Shown here piece by piece: positions 20,764 through 32,018 of a stretch of DNA of 64,000 nt. Made by a program: the position numbers and the translations under genes. The notes under the pieces were generated by a model. The model was not told where the DNA came from, did not search any database, and saw only the letters and a program-made list of their open reading frames with translations. How positions within the stretch are numbered: the first letter of the stretch is position 1; the number at the start of each line of letters is the position of its first letter. Origin of the DNA: Yponomeuta sedellus (Eukaryota > Arthropoda > Insecta > Lepidoptera > Yponomeutidae); the NCBI GenBank assembly GCA_934045075.1, contig OW203722.1, forward strand, positions 25,093,379 through 25,157,378, given 5' to 3'.

Positions 20764-21026
20764 TGTGACGGTGCAAACCTCTTTACACCATTTTTATTTC
20801 TTTTTCCATCTATCATTTTCAAATATTTAAATTATGTATGTCACTCATTCTTCGATTTCCCTCATTTTTCACACTACTACTTTACGCTTTGACCAGATCT
20901 GACTTTTTACCTGCTTCTCCGTTTATCCGTTTTTATCCAGTTTTCTGTTAATATTACTACAATTCTACAAATAAAACCACACCTAAAGTCGTTCCAGAGT
21001 TTATTTATTAATTATAAAACGTTTCA
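20764..21026 (+). repeat. 3' long terminal repeat
   Basis: This is 263 bp, starting TGTGACGGTGC and ending GTTTCA, with AATAAA at 20970-20975. It is followed directly by the AAGA duplication. It matches the 5' LTR except for two substitutions and lacks its 9-bp partial duplication. Confidence 0.95.
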
Positions 21027-21030
21027 AAGA

Positions 21031-21640
21031 TATGCGTTTCTAATACATACATAGATAATAAATATCAAGGCGAGCTTATTACTATTTCTTAATAATTCGA
21101 GATGCTGATTCATGTAAATTTAACGAACGTTAAACTAAGGTACCTTAATTCGCGACGTTTCCGCAACGTTGCAGTTGCCGTAATCACTGCGTGGCAACTA
21201 CAACGCTTTACCAATTAAGTTATTAGCGAATATTAAAAACATATTTGGCAACAATATTATTGTTAAACCACTAGCAAAACGCACTAATGGTTGCTTAACA
21301 TACGGTCAAATCTGCCTGCACTTCAGTTTAACCGTGACCACGGCAAAGGCAACGCTGCCGAACCGTCCGGAATTAAGGTAACTACGTTTTACCTAATAAA
21401 TAATCGCGATTACACGTGATTTATTACTGTTTATGAGACCTTACCTTGACTATAGTGCATGGTAGCTCCGCCAGGAGGATGCCATCAGGATTTCGGGCAT
21501 CAGCATCCACTCACAAATTCACTCACCTGAAACAAACGAGATGAAATGTAATTATGATTATGATAAGATGTATTTAAGTGTAAGTCTCAAATTACATTAA
21601 CAGAGCCTTATCATAGTATATTTTTTATTATATTCTTTTT
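21031..21640. other. No gene; possible repeat J relative
   Basis: CGACGTTTCCGCAACGTTGC near 21158 and CAACGCTGCCGAACCGTCC near 21352 resemble repeat J motifs in opposite orientation. They may be the ends of one element. Confidence 0.4.
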
Positions 21641-21842
21641 AATGCACTAACCCGTGCTAAGGACAATTTCAAAACCCCATTTAGGGGCTAAAAATTCCAC
21701 CCATGCTCGGGGACTCGAACCCGCGACCTCTGGGTAACCGTCCCAGCGCTCTGCTAACTGAGCTAATGGGCGACTCACCGGCATCAGTGAAATTTCGAAC
21801 CTCTTTACAATATTATCTGTATTACGTACAGGCAGCAACATC
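21641..21842 (-). mobile_element. SINE-A, class I
   Basis: It is a complete tail (AATGCACTAACCCGTGCTAA), body and GTAATACAG region on the minus strand in regular relative orientation. Confidence 0.85.
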
Positions 21843-21889
21843 TATTTTCATATTTTTTTGTTACCTATAAAAGTCCCACTGCAGAGCAT

Positions 21890-22180
21890 AGCCTTTCTCT
21901 CAGAGAGAGAGAGAGTATGATCTTAATTACCAGTCGTGCCCATCGGGGATTGGAAATTTCAAGCGCCAAGCTATTGGAACACCTCAGACACTCAGGTTTC
22001 TTCAAAATGTTTTCCTTCACCGTTAGCGAGTGGTATTGCCGCTATAACTTTACAAACGTAGATAAAATATAAAACAAAATCATTGGTACATGCCCGCACT
22101 GGGGGTCGAACTTGGGTCTCTTGCTTCCGAGTCGAGTAGGACAGTGGGTAAAACAATACTCACTGGCCAACTGTCGCTCC
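21890..22180 (-). mobile_element. SINE-F with GA microsatellite
   Basis: (GA)n at 21898-21914, the GCCCATCGGGGATTGG block, TGTTTTCCTTCACCGTTAGC and a tRNA-like head (GGGTCTCTTGCTTCCGAG) up to CTGTCGC. Confidence 0.7.
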
Positions 22181-22239
22181 GTAGTACAATGATCATGAGA
22201 TCCCAATACCATGGCCGTGTAAGATAACTAGATAAGTTA

Positions 22240-22275
22240 AGAATATTCTTTATTGTATACCGGAAAAGTTGTTAC
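22240..22275 (-). repeat. LINE 3' end scrap (family K)
   Basis: AGAATATTCTTTATTGTATA is the reversed polyadenylation end of family K. Confidence 0.5.
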
Positions 22276-22291
22276 AGAAACGGCAGACACA

Positions 22292-22425
22292 ATGAAATGA
22301 AAAGGTTTTATTCAAAGTAGCGCAGAAACTGCGGCTCAATGAACGTTACAATTCAAACTAGGTGTCCATTTCAAAATCTAGATTATTTTGGAGAAAAAAT
22401 GGACAAAAAGACCTCCAAAAGATCA
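22292..22425 (-). repeat. RTE-like LINE 3' UTR
   Basis: It starts with ATGAAATGAAAAGGTTTTAT and continues through GCGCAGAAACTGCGG and ATTTTGGAGAAAAAATGGAC. It is nearly identical to the start of the copy at 36429. Confidence 0.8.
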
Positions 22426-22729
22426 AATACAAATGGCGGTCTTATTGCTAATAGCAATTTCTTCCATGCAACCTCAAATTGGAGAATTTGTCGAGGAGAA
22501 ATAGATACGGGTAGCCGGTGCAAATACGAATATTAATAGACAAAAGTACGTGTACGTATCTAATAATAAACCTACATAAATCATACTTGAATACTATAAA
22601 TAAATACCGTAAAGTGTACAGCGTAATGCCCCGGAAACTTAATTAAATTACTGGCCAGCATCAAACGGTACACAGTTTAACACAAACCGTCCATCAATTA
22701 GTCAATCTCATATTGTTGCAGCAGCGTTG

Positions 22730-23065
22730 TCAATTAGGGCGCAGCAGATATGGCGGCGTGCAATAGGGTGCAAAGCTGTAGCTAGCCTTGTTTAGGCACT
22801 GGCGATGCGCTGAATATGGGCCGGGCCGTAGTGATGGGAGGGAGTCGATAATTTGCGTGAGCGCGTCGATGATTGCATCTCGTAGATAAATGAGTTCAAC
22901 CGTAGAGTCATTAAGTCGGCAGAGGTCCATGGATGCGAATGGCAAGTGACCGTGAGAGATTGCATTTGGGGAAGAGGCTTCGATCAAGCAGTGGGCAAAT
23001 GTAGGCTTATTATGAAATGAGCCCATGGTTTGTAAATATTTTTTGTGTGGTAATGAATAAGACAT
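22730..23065 (-). CDS. Unrecognised ORF, 111 codons, low support
   Basis: The frame starts MSYSLPHKKYLQTMG and ends PPYLLRPN. The region is GC-richer than its surroundings and I saw no copy elsewhere in the window, so it might be single-copy host DNA. The middle (residues about 45-80, rich in D, L and I) could form a helix. No family is recognised, and no splice sites or promoter support it. Confidence 0.2.
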   Translation of the reverse strand: MSYSLPHKKYLQTMGSFHNKPTFAHCLIEASSPNAISHGHLPFASMDLCRLNDSTVELIYLRDAIIDALTQIIDSLPSLRPGPYSAHRQCLNKASYSFAPYCTPPYLLRPN

Positions 23066-23069
23066 AATG

Positions 23070-24454
23070 AGAAATCTTACTTTTATTGCTTTACCTAGAT
23101 TTGTCTCTATTCAGTAGAAATTAAATATGGTGGCATGGAAAATGTTATGTCAACAAAAATTAAGTGACAAGCAGAAGCCAAGTTTGGTACCAGAAAAGTG
23201 TAGATTGACAGCTTTGCCGGGAATATACCTGCAATCAATCAGATTCTATCTGCTGATATCCAAGTAAAATTATTCATTAAAGAAAACTTAACGTATAACT
23301 TTTAAAACAAGTGAAAAAAGTAACACTTCTATTTTTATGATGGAGAATTGCAGATCTTTGAAATATTATTCGCTTATCATCAATTGTTCACTCATTTGAC
23401 GTCGATTGTGGCTCTTTTAGGATTCCGTGGTCAAGCCAACAAAATATTTTGAAGAAGTTGTTTGTTTTGTAAATCAGGTAAAAGTCCTCTCTTGGCCGCT
23501 CGTCACAGCTAAATTTCAATTACTTTACGCGATTTTGGTGTTTTTTCGAATACAAAATCCCCGCAATCGCGTTACCTAATTAATCACGCCCCTTTACCTG
23601 TAAATTATCTAGGTTTTTAATGTGTTAGTTAGTCAGTGATAAAACTTGTGACTTTGGTGACATCCTATCGTGTATATGATTCGAGAACTAAAAATCTTTT
23701 TTTCATGTTTTCCTTAGATTGATTTGGACTTTTCAAATATTACTCTAAGTGTCTATATATGAGCCAAGATTATGCATAATGTACCAGTCGACCTGACCTA
23801 AAATTATTCAAAACCCTACACTAGCGATATTCACAAGCTACCAAGCGCACAGGTATGGGACCGACTAGAACGAATAAATATCGGAAAACACAAAGTTATC
23901 GATGCCGCTAAGCCGCTTTTATTGACTGTGTCGTTCCCAACCCTATTAGAAAGACTTAACCGCCGCGAGTGCCAAACGATTCGCACATTAATTAGCGAGG
24001 ACTTAGAGCTGATTTTCGACTGCTATTTGTTGAGATTAGCGTGACTGGAATGCAGGCATAGTGTTCTGAATGTTTTGTATCGGTAATCGGAATGGAAGTT
24101 TAGATTCTAAATTCGAATATTGAGTTCTGGGTAAGTATTAAGTACTAGATTTACAGATCGGAAGTAACTGGGAATCTAAGCAACTCGTTCAATTTATGCT
24201 AAATATTTAAATCTCGACATAAACGTGACATAGCTAGATTATTTTTATTTCCTATTGAACCATAAATATGCTATTAAACGACCTCTATCTATCTGTGCCA
24301 TAACATTGAGCTATATATTTATGTTTATATCTATGCATATTTTTTTTCTATATTTTAGCTTATATAGTTTATTTATTTCTTCCATAGTTAGGTAGGTTAT
24401 TCAATACTTATGTAGTATATTTTGTCCACGTACAAACACCCGTTCCTTACGGCT
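23070..24454. other. No recognisable feature over about 1.4 kb
   Basis: AT-rich sequence with no copies noticed elsewhere in the window and no coding frame. It may be ordinary intergenic or intronic host DNA. Confidence 0.45.
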
Positions 24455-24585
24455 TATTCGACTCTCTATGGTTTGGTGGAAGAAATTTCTTTCAGAGATA
24501 TGCTCGCCTTTGTACATGTTATATCTTTTCTAATGTCCTGTGTGTAAATGTTTCGTGTTCAATAGAGTGTAATTAATTAACTAAC
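24455..24585 (+). repeat. LINE 3' end (family K2)
   Basis: GTGGAAGAAATTTCTTTCAG, GCTCGCCTTTGTACATGTTA and TTCGTGTTCAATAGAGTG correspond to 25212-25330 read in reverse. Confidence 0.65.
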
Positions 24586-24664
24586 CTCTAAAAAGGGACG
24601 AAAATATGTTTATCTGCAGGTTGTCCATTACTGAACATACAAATCTAACATCATTTTCAAAACC

Positions 24665-25105
24665 TATTTATAGACTAAAAATTCCACCCATCGTTATCAA
24701 CCCCTCTATGTCCTCACTGCTGGGGCACAGGTCTCTTCCTGCATCGAAGGGAGGTTAGGCCATACTCCACCACGGGGGCCAAGTCCGGGTTGGTGGAGGA
24801 TTGTAAGACAGTGGCGGGCCTTACTGTCAGAAGTTATCAAGCCGCCCATAAGGCCTCTGACATGGCTTAACGACTGCCATTATATGACAGCCGGCACCAA
24901 CGGCTTAATGTGCCTTGCGAAGCACGGAAGCGGTCGGAAAAATGCCACTAGCGGTAGTCACGGGATGCTCACCCATCCTGTAGCTGACCGCGCCTGTTGT
25001 TGCTAAACCAAGTGATTGATTCCAATCACTCGGTTCGCCTAGGCCACGAGCGCTTCAAAATTGTTTTTAAAATTGTCCTTAGCACGGGTTAGTGCATTAA
25101 AAATA
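24665..25105 (+). mobile_element. SINE-A class II interrupted by full repeat B
   Basis: The reversed body end (AAACCTATTTATAGACTAAA) at 24665-24693 and the forward tail (TTAGCACGGGTTAGTGCATT) at 25057-25105 flank a complete repeat B. Repeat B therefore either inserted into an inverted SINE-A or replaced its body. Confidence 0.75.
24694..25055 (-). mobile_element. Repeat B, full-length
   Basis: From TATCAACCCCTCTATGTCC to GCCTAGGCCACGAGCGCTTC. All blocks of the 11563 copy are present. Confidence 0.85.
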
Positions 25106-25211
25106 ATAAAATCTAACATCAGCCAGCATAAATCAGTGGGTCAGCACCAGCTGGCCACTACCTTTTGCCTCATCGTATAATACCACAATCAAGGTTTAAG
25201 TCTTACTTTGT

Positions 25212-25330
25212 TTAAGTTGTTTTTTGACGAGACAATATCATTGTACTTTTTTGCACACGAAACATTGAACAGGACATTAGATAAGATATAACATGTACAA
25301 AGGCGAGCTTATCTCTGTAAGAGATTTTTT
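25212..25330 (-). repeat. LINE 3' end (family K2), reverse
   Basis: It matches 24455-24585 in opposite orientation and also 55015-55095 (TTGTACAAAGGCGAGCTTA). Confidence 0.65.
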
Positions 25331-25962
25331 CCAGCAAACCACAGAGAGTCAGAGCAGCAGTAAGAAACGGGTCTATAATATAGACCCTATGGAGTGTATT
25401 TTGAACACATATACTATATGTGTACAAAATAAACTACATAGACTGCAAAAACCCTTAACAATAACCTAAGCAGAAATAATACACTACACAAATACCTGTA
25501 AATATAAATTAATAAATAAAATACATAGTAAATCGCAAATAAATATATAGCTCAGAGTTATGATAGAGATAAATAGTGCTCTTTCAACTGCTTCTTGAAT
25601 GTACCAATTGTGGGACCAGCGCATATTTTATAACTTTTGTTTTCTTTATCTTAAAAAATTGCAAGTTTTCACCACGTTAGTGTTTGTTTCTATTTCGTAC
25701 ATGACTCTTTCATACCGGAAGACTTCGGGACGTCGTCGTTATTAATTAAATTGCAATAAAAGGTTGGTCCACTTAAGGCCATAATTTGAATGCCGGAAAA
25801 GCAAAGGAAGAGCCGTAATAAGTCTTCAAACAGAAATCATATTAAGTTAATTAAATTGACAAAGGCCAAGCACATAGTGAAAACTAGTAGAAGTACCGAT
25901 ACGAATATATTTTTTTCATATTTATTTCAATAAATTCTTATCAGTAGTTATATTTTTATATT
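25331..25962. other. No recognisable feature
   Basis: AT-rich DNA with no coding frame or family match noticed. Confidence 0.4.
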
Positions 25963-26087
25963 CTTTTTAAAGCACTATATAACCAGCTCTAAGGACGATT
26001 TTAAAAACCTGTTTAGAGGCTAAAAATTCCACCCGATTCGAACCCGCGACCTCTGGCTATCCGCGCCAGCGCTCTTTCCAACTGAGC
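25963..26087 (-). mobile_element. SINE-A, class I, truncated
   Basis: A degenerate tail (AAGCACTATATAACCAGCTC), AAACCTGTTTAGAGGCTAAA and the tRNA-like unit, cut at GAGCTAA where repeat B begins. Confidence 0.8.
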
Positions 26088-26089
26088 TA

Positions 26090-26280
26090 AGCCGTTGGTG
26101 CAGGCTGCCATGTAATGGCAGTCATCAAGCCGTGTCAGAGGCTTTATGGGCGGCTTCATAACTTCTGAAAGTAAATTCCGCCACTGTCTTACAATCCTCC
26201 ACCAACCCGGACTTGGCCCCCGTGGTGGAGTATGACCTAATCTTCCTGCAATGCAGGCAGAGACGTGGGCTGTGTCGCCA
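26090..26280 (+). repeat. Repeat B, 3' half
   Basis: GCCGTTGGTGCAGGCTGCCA to CAATGCAGGCAGAGACG. It is fused directly to SINE-A. Confidence 0.8.
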
Positions 26281-27076
26281 CATTTAAACTATTACCATTT
26301 ATAATAATAATTTAATGTAGCAAATTTTTATTATTTTTTAATGTTACTTCAGTGATATCTACAATATATGTTTGGGCAAATAAATGGCTGTAATGAGTGC
26401 TTAGTCGGCATTTTGTTTTTACAAAAGACCGTAAGTTTCATTAAGAGTGACTTTGCAACAACACCAAAAGGTTGTTGATCTGTTGACTGTACATTTGACA
26501 GCAGGTCAAACTTTACATTTTTGATGTAAAGTAGCCCGTAACCTAACTGAGTAGAGTGTTCACGTATAAAATTAGATGTGTTGTCAACTCTACATTCTGG
26601 GATTCAAACTCAGGGCTTGTGTTTTCACGGTCTATCAATCCACTTTTGCACTTCAAAGTCAGCTGAGCTGGTATTCTGTCTGTTCAACTTCCCTCAGCAA
26701 GAGACTCGCCTTCTTTCTCTTCGCACTGTGGACAAAGCACTGAGGTTTGAGAATAATTTAATTATCTTGAGATTTACTTCGACTTGACATCCTTAGGGAA
26801 TGTATTTATTTTTGATGTCACGTTCAAACGCGAAACTACCACAAAACTGGTAACACCGTAGTAATACTTAACGAGTCTAATTATAACAATAACTTCCACA
26901 AACCACAATCACTTCTCCTGATCCTAAACTAGGATACCCTGTGCTTTAGTAACCAGGCAAGGGCATCTCGAACTTGGATAATATCTAAGTTTAAGATACG
27001 AGGTACACATAAACAATTAGAATCAGTCTGGGTATATATTATTCGCCCTCCGACCAGGCGGGATGACGATCTGCAA
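26281..27076. other. No gene; AT-rich, small SINE-E scrap
   Basis: CTAAACTAGGATACCCTGTG near 26927 is a reversed SINE-E 3' block. The rest is unrecognised. Confidence 0.4.
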
Positions 27077-27187
27077 AAAACTGCCAGCAGATGCTGGATG
27101 CGGCAAGCTGAAGACAGGGCGCTATGGCGCTCATTAGGGGAGGGCTATGTCCAGCAGGACTACATAATATAGCCTGGAGAAGAAGAT
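27077..27187 (+). pseudogene. LINE ORF end (GEGYVQQ type)
   Basis: The frame reads WMRQAEDRALWRSLGEGYV and continues into QQ; a lost TGG follows. It parallels 8959-9067. Confidence 0.7.
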
Positions 27188-27225
27188 ATATTATATTATA
27201 TGCCCAGACTGATTCTAATTGTTTA

Positions 27226-27480
27226 TGTGGCGGTGGTAGCCCGCACCGGTAGCAGCCCTACATTTGGGAGGTCGTGTGGTTGAACCCCGGCTTGTAACAA
27301 TGACTTTTTTTATACGTTATGCACATTTGTTAAGTTGTAGTTAAAGTAAACGGCATCAGTGAGTGTCTGAGGTATTCACATACCTCAGTGCTTGAAATTG
27401 CCGGTGGTAACGCGTGGTAATTAAGCCCATACCCTCTCTGAGAAGCGGCATGTGCCCTGCAGCGGGAGATATATACACTG
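27226..27480 (+). mobile_element. SINE-F, complete head
   Basis: The head GCGGTGGTAGCCCGCACC with GGTTGAACCCC is followed by GTTAAGTTGTAGTTAAAG, the GGTAACGCGTGGTAATTAAG block and TGTGCCCTGCAGCGGGAG at the 3' end. Confidence 0.75.
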
Positions 27481-27566
27481 CATAAAAAATCTGCTTTAAG
27501 TTGTAAGTTTAAATAAATCAAGATACATGGACATATTACACAGATTTCGTTAGCCCCATACAAAGT

Positions 27567-27715
27567 ACAATTAAATGACTTGTGTCACAGGTGCTGACTC
27601 GATCGATTTGAATACATAGATAATATCCAAGACCCGAGACAAACTAGAAAATTTACTTTTATAATTTAGAAAGTTTGACCTAGTTTGATCCGAACCCGAG
27701 ACCTTCGACAGCTAG
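27567..27715 (-). repeat. SINE-D, reverse partial
   Basis: GACTTGTGTCACAGGTGCTG, ATATCCAAGACCCGAGAC and GAACCCGAGACCTTCG are the reversed SINE-D body and B-box region. Confidence 0.75.
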
Positions 27716-28215
27716 TGTTTTAATAAGAATCTTTCTTAAAACACTAGCTGTGCCCCGCGGTGTTACCCGCTGTTTATCGTTTTTTTCCGAGGGAATAAGA
27801 TATTTTCAGCCAACTCAATACCAAAGGCCAACGGCATCTGGTTTACCGCCCTATTAAAATAATGTTTTGGATGAATATTTTCCCAACTTTAGTATTTCGT
27901 AACTGGCTCTTTTATCAGTTTTTCAAATATTTTTTTAAAGTAGTAGGAAGAAAATAAGAAAATAATTAAATAAATAGCAATTTACAAACAGAAACGGAAC
28001 GCAATCGATTGTTTTAAATCTTTCAAGCCAAGAAAAAAAAACTGTCATGTCAAAGTGAAAATCAGCTGGGTAATTCACAGATTAAAATGAATTTCACAAT
28101 AAATTGCAAAAACGTAAAACTACTAGCTGTTTTATGTACCATGTGTTCTTTGAAAAATTCGACCAACGACGTCGTTTCAAATAAAGCAGGCGCGTTCATA
28201 TGTAGGTGAACATTT

Positions 28216-28526
28216 CAGAGTGCTTAGTGTGAGTTTTTTAACTACTCGATCGCGTTAACGTAAACTCATATTTCTATGGCATCGAGGAAGCGCCACCTAG
28301 CGACAAGTATGGAAATTAAAATTGCAGAGTGCGAGTTGTAATGGTTTACGTTGAGAAGTGAACACGTTTACCAGCCAAAACACGAATAAACGCGAGTGCG
28401 AGTTGTACTGTGACAGCGTTTTGTCAGTTCGAACGGTTAACTTACTCATATTCACTACTCGATGCTCGATTAACGCGGTAGTAAAGTTATTCGATTGGAT
28501 CTGTCAAACTCGCACTAAGCACTCAG
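28216..28526 (+). mobile_element. hAT-like MITE, copy 1
   Basis: It begins CAGAGTGCTTAGTGTGAG and ends CTCGCACTAAGCACTCAG, inverted ends of about 20 bp. The CAGAG/CTCTG termini fit hAT. ATGTAGGT occurs at 28527-28534 directly after the element and at 28200-28207, eight bases before its left end. Internal copies of GTGCGAGTTGTA are present. It has no transposase. Confidence 0.8.
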
Positions 28527-28534
28527 ATGTAGGT

Positions 28535-30064
28535 ATTTATCTCTAACGGTCAATCAAACAAAACCGTAACATAACCTCTAAACTTCTTAAAAAAACGAAC
28601 TTTACTCATAACTCCCAACTTTATAAAAAAAAAAGAAAATTAATGCTACAAAATCTTATACAACGATCTATTAAATGTAAATATCTCATGTTTCAACACG
28701 ACATTTTGTGGGTGTACTAGACTTCCACTGAAGCCTGCCATTCACCTTTGATTAAAATCGCTCCAGCCGTTCAGACGTGAAGAAGCAACAAACGTTGACA
28801 CTCGCAACCTTCAATTTTCTTGAAAACTCAATTTTAGCACACTAGATAATTATGTGCTAAAATTGAAACAGAAAATCGATTGTTTTGTGTGATGTTTCGT
28901 GAGTAGGAGATGCACCTTAAAGCAAAGAAAAGCTTGCACTACCAACATCGGTTCAGTGACAATGATCCCTGAACAGCACGCGAACTTGTACAAAAAGAGC
29001 CATCGGAGCGCGTCTAACTCGCCGATATTTCTTTATCGCTTCATAATAGTGCACGTTTGACACCTGCCTACCAAAATTTACACCTACCGCCACCTAACTG
29101 CCGCCGCAGTTTGAAACAAAACCAACCCCTACTGCACTTGTATTAGCGTCGGCGACCGGCTGTCGGGGAGATGGAGTTGAGGCGTTTCGTCAACGGGAGG
29201 CCGCAGTCAGGTTATGGATGGGACTAGCTCGTGCTTTTAAAAAGGTTAGCTGACGACAAACGATAGTAATTATGGTCGATGGACATGTCTTTCAATAGTT
29301 CGCCGGCGACACTGTGCCGACAAGCCACGTTGTTTGTGTACGCTTTCGGAGCGTGGCCGTGGCGTGTAATGAGCTGGTTTTCAATCGTTGATCGCCTTGT
29401 TTTGTATTCTCTTTCGGCGACAGCTTGATTTGATACCGAGAATCGCTTACTCCTTCGGTGGGAATGGGAATGTGATACCGTCATTCGATGTATTAGGAAA
29501 CTGGCGTGGAAATTATTGAAATAAAGGCACTTTCCATAAATTTATTTCGTAGTTAATTTCTGAGCCACCTTCACGGCCAAGCTTTAAAGAAGAAGACAGC
29601 GAAGAAACAAGACTCTAACCATCTTGTCTCAAAGAGTCTTATTACAAATTATAAACATTTATTTAATTAATATAATATTCCAATATCATTTTTTAAGGCT
29701 AAATTTCACTATTTCTATATCTATTTTGAACTGTCAAAAAAGAAACGCGGCAACTTCAAGCATCGTTCAAAAACATTTTTTTACGATGCGTTCATAAATT
29801 TGTAAAATTACTTGTCAATGACAATCGCCTAATTATAGGAAACACTATTTAGGCAGGATATCACTATGCTTCACATGACTACCATAGATAGAACGAATCT
29901 TAGAACATAATTTTTTACAAAATATGTGTGGTTTTGTAGGTAAATTTTCACTGCACTCACAAACGTCAAGGATTGGTTGGCTCCGCATCGGGTATCATAA
30001 GAAAGAGAGAAAAACGCTTATGTCGAACCATTTTGATTTGTTCAAAGGAAAAAACTTAGGCCTT
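28535..30064. other. Mostly unannotated; GC-richer block at 29080-29480
   Basis: The GC-richer stretch 29080-29480 shows no copy in the window. A reverse frame (29224-29484, 86 codons, MTVSHSHSHRRSK) is unrecognised. A 13-bp hairpin (CAATTTTAGCACA and its complement) sits at 28829-28866. This is one of the better places to look for host exons. Confidence 0.4.
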
Positions 30065-30710
30065 TGCAGCTACGTATTTTTGTAGCGTCCAGTGGCACCT
30101 TCAATCACTCTAGATGGGTGAAGAAACCACTAAGAAGCTGCAGTGCCTGGGACATTTTACATAGAGTAAGCTGGCACAGCACCTATACCATCCTGTCAGT
30201 TTCGTTGGCCTAGGCCACGGGAAACATAACATAACATTTACATGCAAGAAAGACAAGTACAGTACTACACATCATAAAAGTCCCTTCGGGAATCTACGTT
30301 CGCGCTGACTAGGAAGAAGTGTAACGAAGTTACCCGAAGCGATAAGTACATTAAACATGATCTTTAACCGATACGGTTTAGATGCAGAACTGATTGCCGC
30401 AGTAGCGCTACCTATTTCGCTCACGCTAATATTGCCAAACTAATTGTCACCTGCATCGATGACCTTGAATCAACCAATAGCAACAAAGGCGCGCGGCCTG
30501 CCATAAAATGAAACTATCTGATTGGTCGATCGACTTGCCGCACACCCAAAATTTGGTCATCTGCGCAGGTACATCCGCGAGACTTATTTCCTGTGTAGCA
30601 CTGTAAGTACGTGCAGATCCAACCAAACTGCGGTTTTCCTCACATTGTTTTCCTTTACCGTTAACGTTTAGTATTGCTACTACAAATTCGCCGATGTGGC
30701 CTACTCAATG
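30065..30710 (-). mobile_element. SINE-F interrupted by MITE H
   Basis: The SINE-F body is seen on both sides (30065-30257 and 30606-30710), broken in the GAAAGAC..GTACGTGCAGATCC segment that is continuous in other copies, e.g. at 4375-4400. Confidence 0.8.
30260..30603. mobile_element. MITE H, copy 1, TA target
   Basis: It begins CAGTACTACACA and ends TGTGTAGCACTG, with TA at 30258-30259 and 30604-30605. Inverted ends of about 25 bp continue into AAAAGTC/GACTTATTT. The interrupted SINE-F confirms the borders. It is 344 bp with no ORF. TA duplication suggests the Tc1/mariner superfamily. Confidence 0.88.
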
Positions 30711-31044
30711 CCAGTGATTAGAATCTCAATCACTTGAGTTAAGCGACAACTGGCGCGATCAGGTGCAGGATGGGTGGCCGTCCCGTGACATTTTTTGATA
30801 TTTTTCCGAGCGCTTTCGTGTTTTGTAAGGCACGCTGAGCTATTGGTGTCGGCGGTCATCTAATGGCAGTCGTTAGGGTATGTCAGAGGTCTTATGGGCG
30901 GCTTGATGACTTCTGACAGTAAGGCTCGCCAGTGTCTTACAATCCTCCACCAAACCGGACTTGACCCCCATGGTGGAGTGGCCTAACCTTCCTGCGATGC
31001 AGGAAGAGACCCGTGGCCCAGCAGTGGGGACATATAAGAGTTGA
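30711..31044 (+). mobile_element. Repeat B, near full-length
   Basis: AATCACTTGAGTTAAGCGAC to GGGGACATATAAGAGTTGAT, with a short change in the middle (TTTTTTGATATTTTTCC). Confidence 0.8.
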
Positions 31045-32015
31045 TATGAAAAAAAGTATGTTATACACAAAAGCCTGTAACGTGTTTGCCGATATGTCAG
31101 ACGATCTGTATGCCGACGGCTGTACACAATCACTCCCCCGTTACCCGTACGGTACACGATCAATCATCGCTATCAATTTCTTTCAAAGGTTTTTTATACA
31201 ACACACTGAAGGGGATATTTTGTTGAGGGATCCTTTTGGAAGCGATTTAGGTAAACAGATTGTCATCGGGCGCAGTAATCAGGGGTACATGGTACTGTGT
31301 TAAGCCCAGCCGACGTTAAATTGTTTTAAGGCACTTTGCTGTAAAATCTCTAATTATTTTTAGTTTAAACTTGCGGTGCGCGCGGTGTTGCCAGCAGTTT
31401 TTCGGTTTTCCCGTGGAAATAAGATATTTTTCCGCAGTAAATCTTAGCTTATGTGTTAATCATTTATCTAAATAATTTTAATATTAATATGTATAATTTG
31501 CCTAAGTCTGCGGAGGAACGGCACGAAGTTTAGTAATGTGTAATTTTATTAATTTACACATGTAAAAGCATGTTTCCATGTATCGTCACGGGTCTTTGTG
31601 CTGCTGTGATACTCGTGACTGTCTCTCAAAAGGGTCTGGCTGAAAACCAGCGTTGCAGATTTTATCTGTAGCACATGCTGAGCCCAGTCAACTTTTTTAT
31701 ATCCAGGACACACATTGCCGCACTTACTGATTGAGAATTTTGATCGAGAATTGCATGTTTCTTGAGGCAAGTGGATTTTAATCAAAATTGGGTGTAAATC
31801 TTAATTTCACCCAAATATTTTAATGTGTTTGGTGTATGAGTTTTCTTTTTTTTTGTGTTTAGTATTAATTTCATACAAATGTTTAATGTGTGTCTTGTGT
31901 ATGAATAAAGCATTATCATCATAATCAAGGATGGCAGTTCACACCATACCAAATTTTATGTAAATCTCTCCAACCTGAACAAGTAACAGACATACACACT
32001 ATTATACTATTTTTT
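31045..32015. other. No recognisable feature
   Basis: Sequence without window copies or convincing frames. AATAAAGC near 31904 followed by ATTATCATCATAATC could be the end of a retroposed unit. Confidence 0.4.
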
Positions 32016-32018
32016 TTT

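Larger units (their letters stand above)
13905..21026 (+). mobile_element. Ty3/Gypsy-type LTR retrotransposon, nearly complete, one frameshift
   Basis: The element starts TGTGACGG and ends TTCA, and is flanked by AAGA at 13901-13904 and 21027-21030, a perfect 4-bp target duplication. The order is 5' LTR, PBS, about 1 kb leader, gag, pro, RT, RNase H, integrase, about 1 kb non-coding region, 3' LTR. RT before integrase is the Ty3/Gypsy (Metaviridae) order. There is no env-like ORF between the end of pol and the 3' LTR. By eye the LTRs differ by two substitutions and one 9-bp length difference, so the insertion is recent. The coding strand is A/C-rich and G-poor, unlike the flanks. A one-base shift in pro makes this copy defective on its own. 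The clade within Ty3/Gypsy is not assigned. Confidence 0.96.
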
